Source: Gnetum montanum (lineage: Eukaryota > Streptophyta > Gnetopsida > Gnetales > Gnetaceae). From it: a stretch of DNA of 60,000 nucleotides. Below are positions 24,501 to 35,639 of the stretch, piece after piece. The first letter of the stretch is position 1. Each line of letters starts with the position of its first letter. A program made the translations under genes and the position numbers. The stretch is taken from the NCBI GenBank assembly GCA_015680685.1, contig MNCI01010443.1, forward strand, positions 785,483 through 845,482. The letters are read 5' to 3'. The notes below the pieces were generated by a model. It did not search any database, was not told the DNA's origin, and saw only the letters and a program-made list of their open reading frames with translations.

Positions 24501-25725
24501 GAACGCGTGGCCTATGTCAGTGCTGCGGATACCCAGGACTGGTACATCCACATTAAAACTTACCTATAGCATGGAAAACCCCCAAGTGGATTGATATCTG
24601 CCCAGAGAGATGCAATTCGTAAGCGTGCCCGGAAATACATGCTCATGGAAAATGACATCCTGTGCCGACGTTCCTATGACGGGATATTACTAGCATGCGT
24701 GGGTGGGGAGTAAGCGTAGAAGGTAGTTAATGAGGTGCATGAGGGGCTATGTGGTGGACACATAGCACCCAGGGCTATGGATGTGAAAATTAGATGCCTA
24801 GGGTACTACTGGCCCCACATGGAGCGTGAATTCCTATCAAAAGTCAAGACGCGTGACACGTGCCAAAGATACGCAAATCTCATACACGTAGCACCTGTAG
24901 ACCTGCACCTAATGCAAATCATGTGGCCCTTCCAACAATGAGGACTAGACCTCATAGGGTCTATCATACCTAAATCTTCAACAGGGCATAGTTTCATTAT
25001 CACCACCACTGAGTACTTTACCAAGTGGGTGGAAGTTATCCCCCTAAGGAAGATGACATCTTAGCAAATTTTTCATTTCATCCTATACAACATCGTAACA
25101 AGATTTGGGCTTCCAATGACTATTGTGACTGACAATGGGCCATAGTTCAATAGTATGGAAACCCAAACCTTTTGCAACAATCTATGCATTAAGCAATCAT
25201 TCTCTACTTGCTGAAGTGGATGCTTAATAATAGCAAGAGGTGGTGGCACGAGAAAATCCTCTATGTTCTGTGGGCCTATAGAACGACATGAAGAACTAGA
25301 ACAAATAAGACTCCTTACAACCTTGTTTATAGATCTGAAGCTGTGTTGCCTCTTGTTTTGCAGGTACCATCACTCCAGATGATCCTCACAGATGTTGTGA
25401 GTGAAGCCCAGAACAATGAGTCATGGACCATCGACCTCGACTCAATAGAAGAGGAGTGTGCATAGACGCTAAGACGCATCAAGCAATACCAAAGCAAGTA
25501 GCAGCAGAAGCACTGTGTAGACCTACATCGCTGGCTAGTGTAAAATGGATACCTTGTCCTCAAGGCCATCCGTGAGCACATGAGTAAATTCTCAACCAAC
25601 TGGGAAGGTCCTTACGTGGTCACTAAAGCCTTCCAGAATGGAGCCTTCAAGTTGGCGGACATGGATGGTAACGAGTTTGCCAACCCGATGAATCACTCGT
25701 ACCTTAAGCTGTACTACGTATAAAG
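24501..25725 (+). pseudogene. pol: TAT-1 integrase remnant with core deletion
   Basis: The zinc domain reads HEGLCGGHIAPRAMDVKI, GYYWPHME and TRDTCQRY (24735-24870). The core has GLDLIGSIIP (first Asp), EYFTKWVEVIPLR and TIVTDNGP (second Asp). Near 25200 the sequence jumps from KQSFST to KWMLNNSKRWWH. Against TAT-2, the segment holding the catalytic Glu (YPQRNGQAEATNK there) is missing, about 60 bp. The C-terminal part ends with NWEGPYVVTKAF and LKLYYV before TAA at 25721. Not functional. Confidence 0.83.
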
Positions 25726-25784
25726 CACAACGGAAGCCACCACAGTTTGCTACGATGATAAACTGGCAACAAGAACTGGCAGCG

Positions 25785-26000
25785 TTCGCAATGACGTTAA
25801 ACTAGCGGCAATGAGCAACGTCCGCAATGACGTTAAACTAGCGGCATCGAGCATCGTTCACCATGACATAAAATTGGTACAAATCATCTACTATGATGTT
25901 AAATTGGCATGTATAGTCCTTTGGGATCTTAAACTAGAACAACGTTCTACTGGGACCTTAAACTAGCACATGGTCTACCAAGACCTTAAATTGGGTTCGT
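25785..26000 (+). repeat. Boundary repeats 3 of TAT-1 (after integrase)
   Basis: Seven copies of a roughly 30-40 bp unit centred on GACGTTAAACTAGC or GACCTTAAACTAGC, at about 25792, 25829, 25863, 25895, 25928, 25956 and 25983. The first two are nearly identical (GCAATGACGTTAAACTAGCGGC). They start about 60 bp after the end of integrase, and TAT-2 has the same arrangement at 44330-44680. Confidence 0.78.
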
Positions 26001-26978
26001 GTTGCATCCCCAGCATGCACGAGCACCAGATATACATCGAACGAGTGGACACGATGCCATGTGCAGGTGGGTCATCGTAGCTCCAAAACATAGTTCATGA
26101 CACAATGGGAATGTGGTCTAGAACATATGTGATGCTGCCACCCTTGGCATCATGCTAACCCTCTGGAGATGTTGTATGACATCACACTGGCCCTCCATAC
26201 CTACCGTCGCCATAGCCCATCACCTTGACGATAGTTCCTTGGCTAGTTCCTACAGCTGGAGTTCTGGCAGTATTGTGGCTAGGCCACAATATTGTTATCC
26301 TCCACCTCACTACCAATGCCTTAGCTCACTTGATGTTTAGCTATGTGGCAGTTGATCCCATAGCTGAACTGAGAATGCATGCCTTTGGCAGGGATTCCAG
26401 AGCATTCGCACTCATAGCAACTCCCGGTGCCTTCGAGGCTAGCTCCTCCATGCTGGTGCTGCCAAGGCCACTGCTGGCCTTCCTACTTTGGGCACCGTGC
26501 ACTAACATGAATGTCCAAGAGCTTCAACAACATCTGTAGCCAGCAAGACCTTTGCCCTTACCAACCGAGGGTGCATCTTGCTATAGCAGCAAATGCTATG
26601 GCATCGCAAAGTGAGTGCCTCGACTAGCTTGGCTACTTTAGGGTGCAAGTTGCATGACGTGCGTAACATAGCTCACTACATGGGAAGCATCTATAGGTAG
26701 GTTAAAATCCCTTGGGTGTAATGCAACTCATCTTGGGAAAGGAACACCTATCCTACAGAGGGTCGAAGGCTAGTGTAGGTAAAGATGAAAATGTGAACGA
26801 GCTAAACATCATCTTTACCCTTCTCCTGAACCTCCTTCATCCCTGCTTCATCCTTTCACTCTCAAGTGCAGCCAAGCGATGTCCCGGCACTCACCAAACA
26901 ACAACATTAGCATCGTGACTTCTAAGGTGTTTTGTATTCTTTGTCAATGTCTATCAAGCCCATTCTCCAAACGTCGAC
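26001..26978 (+). other. TAT-1 3' spacer without a recognised gene
   Basis: Roughly 1 kb between the last boundary repeats and the polypurine tract. Open frames such as 26152-26340 and 26225-26539 have no family signature that I recognise and no counterpart in TAT-2, whose spacer (43277-44320) is unrelated at sight. I see no Tat-style 3' extra ORF here. Confidence 0.5.
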
Positions 26979-26991
26979 AAAGAGGGGCCAA
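26979..26991 (+). other. TAT-1 polypurine tract
   Basis: AAAGAGGGGCCAA directly precedes the 3' LTR start TGAAACACC. TAT-2 has the identical tract on the minus strand at 43261-43273. This is the expected plus-strand priming site. Confidence 0.8.
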
Positions 26992-28610
26992 TGAAACACC
27001 CAAAAAAATTTGAAGTCATTCTTGCTTCACTAGGCCTTACAATTCGCGCAACACCATGACAGTTCTTCGAGAGGGGAACACTCTGAATTCAGGCTAGCCA
27101 GTTCCGCAAATTTTCTACTTTAGGTTTAAACAAGATCTACGGATCATTCTGCCTGTCCACCTAAGTAGTCTTCCCAACTAACAGCCTACTCAAAAATAGT
27201 GTGCAAAGTTGACAGCAGTGCTCAGGATGCACGAAATAGTTCGATAAGTTTTCTAAGTCATGAAGTCTACTACACTACGCTACGCCCTGCTATGTAGCAT
27301 GGCAAGCTTCAAAAAATGATTGCAGAATGAAGTGCCATGCTACAATCTGTTACATAGCGTAGCATAGCATGGAAATAACTATACAACCAGTTCCCTCACT
27401 CAACTTCAATTCCTTCAACAATGACCCTTTCCATCAAGAAGCGGTCGACCATGTCTGCTGCTACGCTACATTGAGCTACATGGTGTAGTGAGGCGTAGCA
27501 ATCCTATGGAAGAGATAGAAGGAAACTCAAAGGGCAGAATCAACAAGTTTTCAAGTCTCGTAACACAAGAAGCAAAGTTTTCAAATTGGCAAAGTTTTCA
27601 TGACTAAGGCCAGTCACTACGCTACGCTACGCTATGTAGTGTAGTATAGCGTAGCAAGCATGCAACACACATGTAGCAGAATGCATGACAAGGTGCTATG
27701 CTATGCCAAGTATGCTATGCTACAAAGCACAGCAAGGCATGTGGGTGGTTGTGCGACATCAATGCACTTCACCTAATTGGACCATTGGCACACATCTCTA
27801 GATGCTGATGGTGCAATTACAACATGGTAGGCTCACAGTTACGACATGGCAGGCTCGCATTACAACAATCATGCAAGTCCAACGGTCATGCATGACACAT
27901 GTAGCATAAGCAAGTCAATGTGGGCCCAAGGAATGTGGCATCCAAATCATCCCTTTCACGTGCCCTTGGTTCTATAAATACCCCAATGAGTAGCATTCAA
28001 AGTGTTTAAATTTTGGCCCGATTCTTCGACTTTTCCTCTTTCTGGCACTCAAGTTCTCTTCCCGACACATTGTAACATCAATAATTGTAAGCTTTCTATT
28101 TGACACTGCAAAAAGTTAGCATTTTCAACTGACATTTTGTTCCATCCCCTTTCTACCACCTTGGTAGAATCCCCGCATTGTCAACACCTAAGTCTGTGCC
28201 CAAGCACATAACCTGTTTTTCTCTACATGTCCTGGTTACTCTCAGGATCTCTGTACTCCGCCGCGCTGTGCAACCTACTGTATCCACTTTGATAGAGTAA
28301 ACTTGTAGCTTCAGAGTTGTGCATTTTTCTAACTGCATTTTACTTTTTTTCCTACTTATTATTGTGTTTTGCACTATTTTCTACTTTATTTACTTTCAAT
28401 CATTACTTCACATTTTCGTTCCCATTTTCAAAACTATATGTTGCAAAAGGCTATATAGATGCTGATTATCCCTTTCTGATCGACAAGACCATTTAGGGTG
28501 CCCTGTATCCACTCACAGCCAGCACAACCCTCCCGTAGATACAAGATCGAAACTATCACACCCGTTGACCCCTCAGTGTTTTCCAACCATCGACATTTTT
28601 AGTTGCTACA
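26992..28610 (+). repeat. TAT-1 3' LTR
   Basis: A 1,619-bp LTR beginning TGAAACACCC and ending GCTACA, followed by the duplication AGTAG. TATAAATA at 27973-27980 and the CTACG/CGTAG array at 27270-27725 match the 5' copy. Differences from 10649-12259 are frequent and mostly transitions, so the insertion is old. Confidence 0.93.
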
Positions 28611-28615
28611 AGTAG

Positions 28616-30005
28616 TAGAATAAATGTAGCACAACATGAGGAAATGCTAAACCGACTGGTGAGAATTAGGCATCGATTTCTAGATGTCTTTGACCTTCCA
28701 AACAATATTACTATAATCTAGTCGAAATTGCTACAGGAAAGGGGAAAGAATATCATCTTCAAGAAGGAATTTGAAACAACTAAGGAGCTAAATGAATGCT
28801 TGGCTATGGAATTTGCTAAATTAAGGACCCATATTGCTGATCTCGCATTCCTCAACCTGGCACTAATAAGAGATGGAGCTATTAAATAGCTCAACACCAG
28901 ACTGGAAGGGGTTGAGGGTGCAATGGAGATAGTAGTGTTCTATTGATCCTTACTAGATGCCACATAGCACAAGATTCAAAAGTCCTTTGATCAAAACTAC
29001 TAGAAGGATTTACAATTGATCATAGAGAACCATCTCTTAAGGAATGTTGATGAGCACAAACAATAATTAACTAACTTCATCAATTAACAACAAGAGCAGT
29101 TGGCTAGGGAAAACATAGAACTAAGTAGATTAGCAATAGAAAATAGAAATCTCTCCATGGAGGAGGTTTATACCCTTCACCAGAAAACTACAATCGAGGT
29201 AGCCACCTAGAAATCAAAAGCTCTTAAGTTGGATAAAGTCAAATATCATTATAGAGAGTAAGTTGATCTACAAAAGGAAGTAAGTGAAAAACACATTCAG
29301 TTGGAAAAAGCAAAAGTGAATGAAGTCCTTCAATAACTCTAGCAAGGGAAAGAATTATGACAATCCATCATTAATAGGATAGATGCTTACAAAAAGGTTC
29401 AAATCCACACAAAGAAGTTGTAGATTGAGGAGATGAAAAACTATATGAAGCTCATCAATCTCCATTACCCAAATCTAGCCATGTTGACTACTAGATGACC
29501 ACAACTAGAATTGGAGAAATAGGTGGTCAATTTATACTTTTTGTATGAGGTTGAGTTCAAGCATCATAAAGACACTAAGCAAAAGCTTGTAGTGGCAAAT
29601 GCTAAACTTGAAGTTATCAAGGCATGATTCACTGATCAACAACCAACTATCAAGAACCTGGCCAAGAGGATGAATGACTAAATGGAGTTGTAGAATGTGG
29701 CCAAGGAATTTGATATCGAATGCAAATAGTTTATTGCCTAATTTGTCAATGTGAAAGAGATGTTTCCAATAATGCCCTGTCCATGGGATATCCCCATTCT
29801 AGCTCACATTGGTGATGTCACATGAATTGTGAATGATCCCTAGAGTAAGGAGGAGAAGATGAAGGCATTATGATATGCCTTTTACCTTCCACTAGAGGTT
29901 GTAGCCACAATAGGATAACCATAGTCACCTCAACTACTACAAATGTCTAAAGCCAATGAAGGTCCTTTAGAACCTCAAGAGCCGCCACCACCTAGGACTA
30001 TCTAA
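28616..30005 (+). pseudogene. ATH-3 extra ORF, second half (coiled coil)
   Basis: Continuation of the frame that starts at 9174. Joining 10648 to 28616 gives codon AGT and keeps the frame for another 1,390 bases to TAA at 30003-30005, with no indel although many stops are present. The residues are rich in Glu, Lys, Leu and Gln in long helical runs (KKEFETTKELNECLAMEFA near 28770, QLEKAKVNEV near 29300), so a long coiled coil is likely. The end is Pro-rich (EPQEPPPPRT). About 955 codons in all. A role cannot be assigned; a structural or virion-like role, or a nuclear regulator, are both open. Confidence 0.6.
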
Positions 30006-30221
30006 TATTCTCCACCACCTTCATGCTACCAAAGGATGTGCTATCTAATTATTGGGTATTCATGTAATGATATTCAATTTTGTGTCATGAACACCACCAT
30101 TTTTTGTAACTTGTTGATTTGTACACTTAGGCACTAAATTTTGTTATGTCAAGAGTCAATCACTAATCTCATACCTTTCCAATTTTGTAAGGGAACTCAA
30201 GGAAAAGTTTTCATTCAATAA

Positions 30222-30232
30222 TGGGGGTATGA
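30222..30232 (+). other. ATH-3 degenerate polypurine tract
   Basis: TGGGGGTATGA lies immediately before the 3' LTR start TGAGCTTC. It is purine-rich but worn. Confidence 0.45.
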
Positions 30233-31131
30233 TGAGCTTCAGAGTATCATGTAGATGGGCTCTATTTATGTGGTGTTGCCTTATTAACAGGGCCACATCG
30301 ATGTAGCATTTGCTAGGTCTAAGGGGCCCTATCAATATAGTCCTATAGCAAAAACTATACATACAAGCTCCTAGCCATGTTTATGAAGCATAGAAGTCAT
30401 AGTAGTAGTAGAGCTCTTGTACTTTATCTATTTGAAAGTTAGAATATTTCTTTGAGTGCCTACAACAAGAGTCAACAAGTGTATAGATCTTTATTCAAGC
30501 ATTGTTGTACTAATATGTATGGCATTAAAGATGAGCCTTTTGATCAAACCTTGCAACATTTGGAATAGATTAATGATTTATTTATGCATGTATTATTTTC
30601 ATGAAATATGCAATTAATTAAGTTAAATTAAAATTTAGGAAATTAGTTAATTAATTAAGATGAATAGATTAAGTACATAAGTACAACTACTTCAAGAATA
30701 AACATGTATTCACTTGGTAATCCTAACAATGTTATTACTTGGTGTGCCTAGTAGTGTAGCACTTGGTAACCCAGCAATGGATACATGGGTTTAGGATGTG
30801 TACAGAAAGTGGGATTAGATGCTTATATTAGGATTAGTTAGAGACTAGTTAAAGAGTTAAATTACATTAGGTAAATTATTTCATCTCTCTACTCTAAGCA
30901 CCAAAGAACATAGAACATAAAATAATAAAAATCATATGCCTCAATTACACTTAACCATACCTTTGTACATCACAAGTATAATTGGGAAGATAAAGAATGA
31001 ACTTAAGGCAAGGTTCACTTCCTAAAAGACTAGTGTACTAGAAACTATAGAGTTTGCAGAATTTGACTAGATCATGCATGAATGCTTCATGATTTGTATG
31101 GTTGGATGTAGGGGTACCTCGCCACTCATCA
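30233..31131 (+). repeat. ATH-3 3' LTR
   Basis: The 899-bp partner of 649-1602, beginning TGAGCTTCAGAGTATC and ending CACTCATCA. The following bases, CTAATCC, belong to ATH-2 and repeat the CTAA before the 5' LTR. Confidence 0.9.
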
Positions 31132-31744
31132 CTAATCCAACCAAAAGGTATGTAAGTGGATCCTTTCCAAAGTAGGCACATGCCCTTTATTGCCCTTGCA
31201 TAACTTCAAACCAAGGAGTCCATGGGCCCCATGGATGATTAATGGTTATGAAAAGTTAAGTACAAAAAACTTAGAAGAAACTACCTAAGCATTTTGACAC
31301 ATCAAACCAAGATATCAAACAAGAATATGAAACTAGTAGTGAGGTGAGACATGGAAAGCATAGATGGATAAGAGAGAGTGTGTGGAATGGAGTTCCTAAT
31401 TAAGGTCAGATGAAGTCCCTTGTGAATTTTGTGGTTAAATGACTTGATAAAATTCATCTTTAGTCTAGATCAAAATCAACCACATTTAGTTATGTCTCAT
31501 CACCACTCTAAGACTAGTGCACATTCAAATAAAGGAAAATATACAAGAAATTATAAAATAAGAAAAATAAAACGTATTAACGATGTTGTAAAACAAAAAT
31601 TTTTGAAAAATTAATAATGTAAAAGCAAAAAAGTGTAAGATAAAGAATGTGTAAAAAAAAAGTTATAAGAAATAACAAGGTGTAAAATAAAAATGTGTCA
31701 AAAAAGATGAAAAGTTGAGGAGCTACTTATATAGTTAGCATGGA

Positions 31745-33050
31745 TAACCATATCCCCCATGACTAAGTTGAAAGGAGGAGATCTAAAAGATTGAGTGTGG
31801 TTGTCCATTTGATGAGATGGTTGTTGCACTAGCTTGCTTAGGCTCGTGGAAAGGTTTGACTTGTATGTTGACTAGTTGTTTCTTCTCTAAGCTCTTAGGT
31901 TTGTAAATCATCATGATCCTAGAAGGAAAAGTTTCATAAATTATATAAGGTCCTTCCCACAATGTCTAGAACTTAGTTTGTTGAGGTACGTGTGTGAGGT
32001 TCTAGTAGAGGACCTTATCCCACTGTTGAATTTTGACTATCCTAATTCTAAGGTCATGGTGCTTTTTGTTGAATGTCTTTTGCAACTTGTTAGATGACAA
32101 GGCCACCAATTGATTTTTATTTAGCAAGTTGAGATTCATTAATCTTTCTTTTTATGCTAGACTCAAATCAAGGTCATGGTCAAGGTCAAGGTCATAGGTT
32201 ATTGAAAGTTATGATTTTCTATACATCAGCTCATAGGGAGAATAGCCTATAGGGAGTTTCCATGTTAAGTGGTAGGCCCATAGGCCATCATTGAGTTTTG
32301 TGCTCCAGTTTCTCCTATATTTACTAATAGTTCTTGTTGGGATTTTTGTAATTTCCCTATTTGTAACCTCAGCTTGACCATTAGCTTAGGGGTGGTAGGG
32401 TGTTGTTAGTTTATGTTCAACCCCTAAGCCTTGCATGAGCTTTCGAAAGGTAGTGCCTATAAATTAGGTTCCATTATCAGAGATTAATGCACATGGTACA
32501 CCATATCTGTTTACAACATTCTATTACAAAAATCGAGCAGCAGTAGAAGATGTACAATCAGTGACAACTATTGGTTTTGTCCACTTTGTATAATAGTCAA
32601 CAATGACTATGATGTACACCTTTCCATTTGACATGGGCTTGATGGAACCCATGAAATCAATGGCCTAGATGTCAAAGGATTCTAGTGGTTGGATCCACTA
32701 TTGAGGTTCCTCCATTCAAGTAGTCATTTCACCATCTCGTTGGTAGCATTCACAAGAGTGGATGAATTGGTGAGCATCCTTGAAGATTATCAGCCAATAA
32801 TACCTTAAAATCAAAATTTTAATGTCCATGCATCTCCTAGCATAGTGGCCCCCACAAGGGCCCTCATGACCATCCTAGAAAATGGATAGTTGATTAGCAT
32901 CAGGAACATAGAACAAACCAAGCCATTGGTGCATAGCTTGTAGAGGTGTCTATTGGTCTCCATGAAGCATTTTACCAAGTGAAGAAACTACTATTTCTTT
33001 CGATGGTCCAGCCCTTTTGGCATCTCTTAAGTGAGAAGATAGGTAAGAAT
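31745..33050 (-). pseudogene. pol: ATH-2 integrase remnant
   Basis: On the minus strand the C-terminal block reads LTHVPQQTKF, LWEGPYIIYETFPS and IMMIYKPKS (31745-31990), as in ATH-3. The NGQAEV-type Glu motif lies near 32370 and the second Asp block near 32480. GFMGSIKPMS (first Asp region) is near 32640, and the zinc-domain HEGPCGGHYARRCMDIKI lies near 32820-32870. Stops are frequent but the order is intact. Confidence 0.8.
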
Positions 33051-33169
33051 GTCATTGTACCATTTAGGCTCAGTGGAAAATTATTTAGTTATAGCCATGA
33101 CAAATAGGAGTTCATCAGGAAATAGATCAGATAGTGGGCTTTCCTCCTCTTTTTTGTCCCATTGCAACC

Positions 33170-34430
33170 AAGACAAGTGGTTAGTGATCACATTCTCAGT
33201 TCCTGTTCGATTTACCATCATAGGATTGAATTCCTATAAGATCACTAGCCACCATATGACAAAGGGGCTCATCATTGGCTTATTCATGAAGAAGAGAATG
33301 GCATTGTGGTTTGTATGCATAAACACTTTGTATCTAAGCACATAATGCCTGAACTTTTCTAGAGCAAACATTAATTCTTTTTCTATGATGGTGTAATTTA
33401 ATTATGCATCCAAAATGCTTTGTCTTGTGCAATGGATGTAATATGAATGTTTCTTATCATCCAACTACATAAGCACAGCTCCCAAAGTATAATTTAATGC
33501 ATCTTTCATAACATGAAATGGTCTAAACTAGTCAGGTGCTTGTAGAATTGGAGTTTCTACAAGTTTTTCCTTTAGCTATTGGAATGGTTTTTCACATTCC
33601 TTGGTCAAGACAAATGGAGCATCTTTCTTTGTTAGCTCAACTAATGGTTTTGAGATCTTATAAAAATTTTCTATGAATTGCTGGTAGTAGCCAGTGTGTC
33701 TAAGGAATGATTAGACATCTTTTATAGTTTTTAGTTAATGGTTAATTCCTTGGATGACCCTTATTTTTTAAGGTTTGACCTCAATTCCCGCTTGTGAGAT
33801 TCGGTGCCTCAATATAATGCCCTCCTAGACCATTAGATGACTCTTTTGCCAATTGAGCCACAAGTTTGTTTTCACACATCTTTTTAGCACTTGCTCAAGG
33901 TGGTCCAAGGCTTGATTGAATGTAGAACCATAAGTGGAGAAGTCATCCATAAATACTTCCACTTTTCTATCAATTTTTTGTTGAAATATACTTAAGACAA
34001 AATGTTCAAATGTAGTAGGAACATTGCATAGACTAAATGTCATCTTACGATATCCAAAGGTTCCCTAGGGGCACCTAAATGTTGTTTTGGCTTGGTCCTT
34101 TAATGTGATTTGGATTTGGTTATAGTGACTATAACCATCTAGAAAACTATAATAGCAATGCCCAGATATGTTGTCTAACACCTAATCAATGAATGACAAT
34201 GAAAAATGGTCCTTGAATGTTGCCATATTCAATAGCCAAAAATCAATGCAGACCTGCCACTTGCCACCTTTCTTTGGCACAATCACTAGTGAACTAACCC
34301 ACTCACTATCTCTAATTGGATAGATAAACCCCACATTGAGAAGTTATTCAATTTCCTCTTTGACAATCTGCTTCAATTTTGGGTTCAATCACCTTTGTGG
34401 CTGCCTCTTTGGCTTTATGGCTAGGTTAGT
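33170..34430 (-). pseudogene. pol: ATH-2 reverse transcriptase and RNase H remnant
   Basis: The frame at 33825-34043 (minus) reads TFSLCNVPTTFEHF, then VEVFMDDFSTYGSTFNQALD, so the FMDDF catalytic box is intact here, unlike ATH-3. Upstream, near 34220-34330, is SEWVSSLVIVPKKGGKWQV. RNase H motifs (HYVLRYKVFMHTNHNAI and MKDALNYTLGAVL) lie at about 33300-33520. Confidence 0.82.
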
Positions 34431-34899
34431 GTAGACACGATGCTAGCATATCGTAGGATCAATCCCTGTGAGTTTAGGATATGACCAAGCAAAGGTTATT
34501 GACCATTTTTCAATCACATTTAACAACATCTATTTCTATTCTAGAGCAAGATTTGCATTGATTATTACCGGCTACCATTTTTTAAGAATGCATATTTCAT
34601 GTTGATAGGTAGAGTTTTTAACTCAAGGGGCTCTTTCTTAAAAGTTTCAGGAATTTCCAACTCTCCCTAATAGGTATCATCATTTGCATTATCAAAAAGT
34701 TGATGATGAACTTGCTCTAGTTCATTCATGCCTACAACATAAGCACATGTCAAGCTCTCTGTAGGTTCTATGCAAAGTGTGCTTCTTTCAGAATCAATGG
34801 TCAGAAACTAGGTACCCTCTTGTTTTATGGCTTCTATGTACAAAAACCTTTGAATATCTACTTTAGGTGCACACTGCTTACATGAAAAAATAGATGCTT

Positions 34900-35290
34900 T
34901 TTTAATGGACTAGAGTTTTTGCACTCAATTGCACCCTATATCATTGTATGTAATGCATGGAACTCACTTCTTCTTGATCTTTTTGAATGCATTTTCCTTA
35001 GATATATCTAGGCAAAGATCTCTGATGCTCATTCTTACATCAATAGTATTTAGCCATGTCCTTCCCATGATTATTGGGAAGTCCCCTTTACAATTCTTAT
35101 CCTTGATTACTAGGAAATAAACAAGGTAAGATCACCCATAGACAGTGGCCTCAATGTCTTCCACTAGTTACAATGGAAAAATAGAGGACTAGTCTACAAA
35201 TTCCAAATTGATATTGTTGTTCTCGAGGGGCAGTAGGTTCTAGGAAGTATACATCTCATGAGAAATTAGTTCACATTGAAACCTGAATCA
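34900..35290 (-). pseudogene. ATH-2 protease remnant
   Basis: On the minus strand PVDSGFNVN near 35260 is the D-S-G active site. CKGDFPIIMGRTWLNTIDVR near 35020-35095 is the C-terminal segment. Both match ATH-3 at 3590 and 3800 in order and spacing. Confidence 0.68.
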
Positions 35291-35639
35291 ACAGGAGATT
35301 TACATGGTTCATTTTAAGAAATTTGTAAATAAATAAGGGGACTCCTAGGATTAGCTAATTTCATGGGAAGATTCCCAATGTGGATCCAATCAGATACAAC
35401 ATGAGTGAGCATAATAGTATGGATCCTAGGTGGTATTTGTTTTGAAGGGGACTCAAAGGAATTAGATACAAAGAGAGATAAAGAAATAGGGTTGCCAACT
35501 ACATGTGTATGTAAGGGCTTAGGTGGACTATTGGGTTGGAAAAAAGGTCTTTTCCATGATCTATTATCTAAACCACTCAGTTGAGGAATCAGTTGTAGAT
35601 TAAGGACCTTGGTAGCATTACGTTGTTGTGGTTGGGCTA

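Larger units (their letters stand above)
10649..28610 (+). mobile_element. TAT-1: complete-length Tat-like Ty3/gypsy retrotransposon with antisense gene
   Basis: A 17,962-bp plus-strand element flanked by the 5-bp duplication AGTAG (10644-10648 and 28611-28615). LTRs are 10649-12259 and 26992-28610. The order is LTR, PBS, repeated leader, gag, protease, boundary repeats, antisense eight-exon gene, boundary repeats, RT, RNase H, archaeal-type RNase H, integrase, boundary repeats, spacer, polypurine tract, LTR. The second RNase H places it in the Tat lineage (Tat/Ogre/Retand group). It is inserted in the extra ORF of ATH-3. All sense coding parts have stops and the integrase core carries a deletion, so it is not autonomous. 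Confidence 0.92.
649..31131 (+). mobile_element. ATH-3: degenerate Athila-like Ty3/gypsy retrotransposon, split by TAT-1
   Basis: Plus-strand LTR retrotransposon with LTRs 649-1602 and 30233-31131. Removing the nested TAT-1 and its 5-bp duplication leaves about 12.5 kb. The order is LTR, PBS, gag, protease, RT, RNase H, integrase, a long spacer, an extra sense ORF, a weak purine tract, LTR. The RT style (FMxDF motif, KDHFPLPF segment) and the tRNA-Asp-type PBS are typical of the Athila lineage. Insertion into ATH-2 left CTAA at 645-648 and 31132-31135; the duplication is ACTAA if the terminal LTR A is shared. All coding parts carry many stops, so the copy is dead. Confidence 0.88.

Noticed and set aside
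26152-26539. Two overlapping plus-strand open frames in the TAT-1 3' spacer, considered as a Tat-type extra ORF
   Set aside because: No counterpart in TAT-2, no recognisable motif, and frames overlap without a preference; probably chance.
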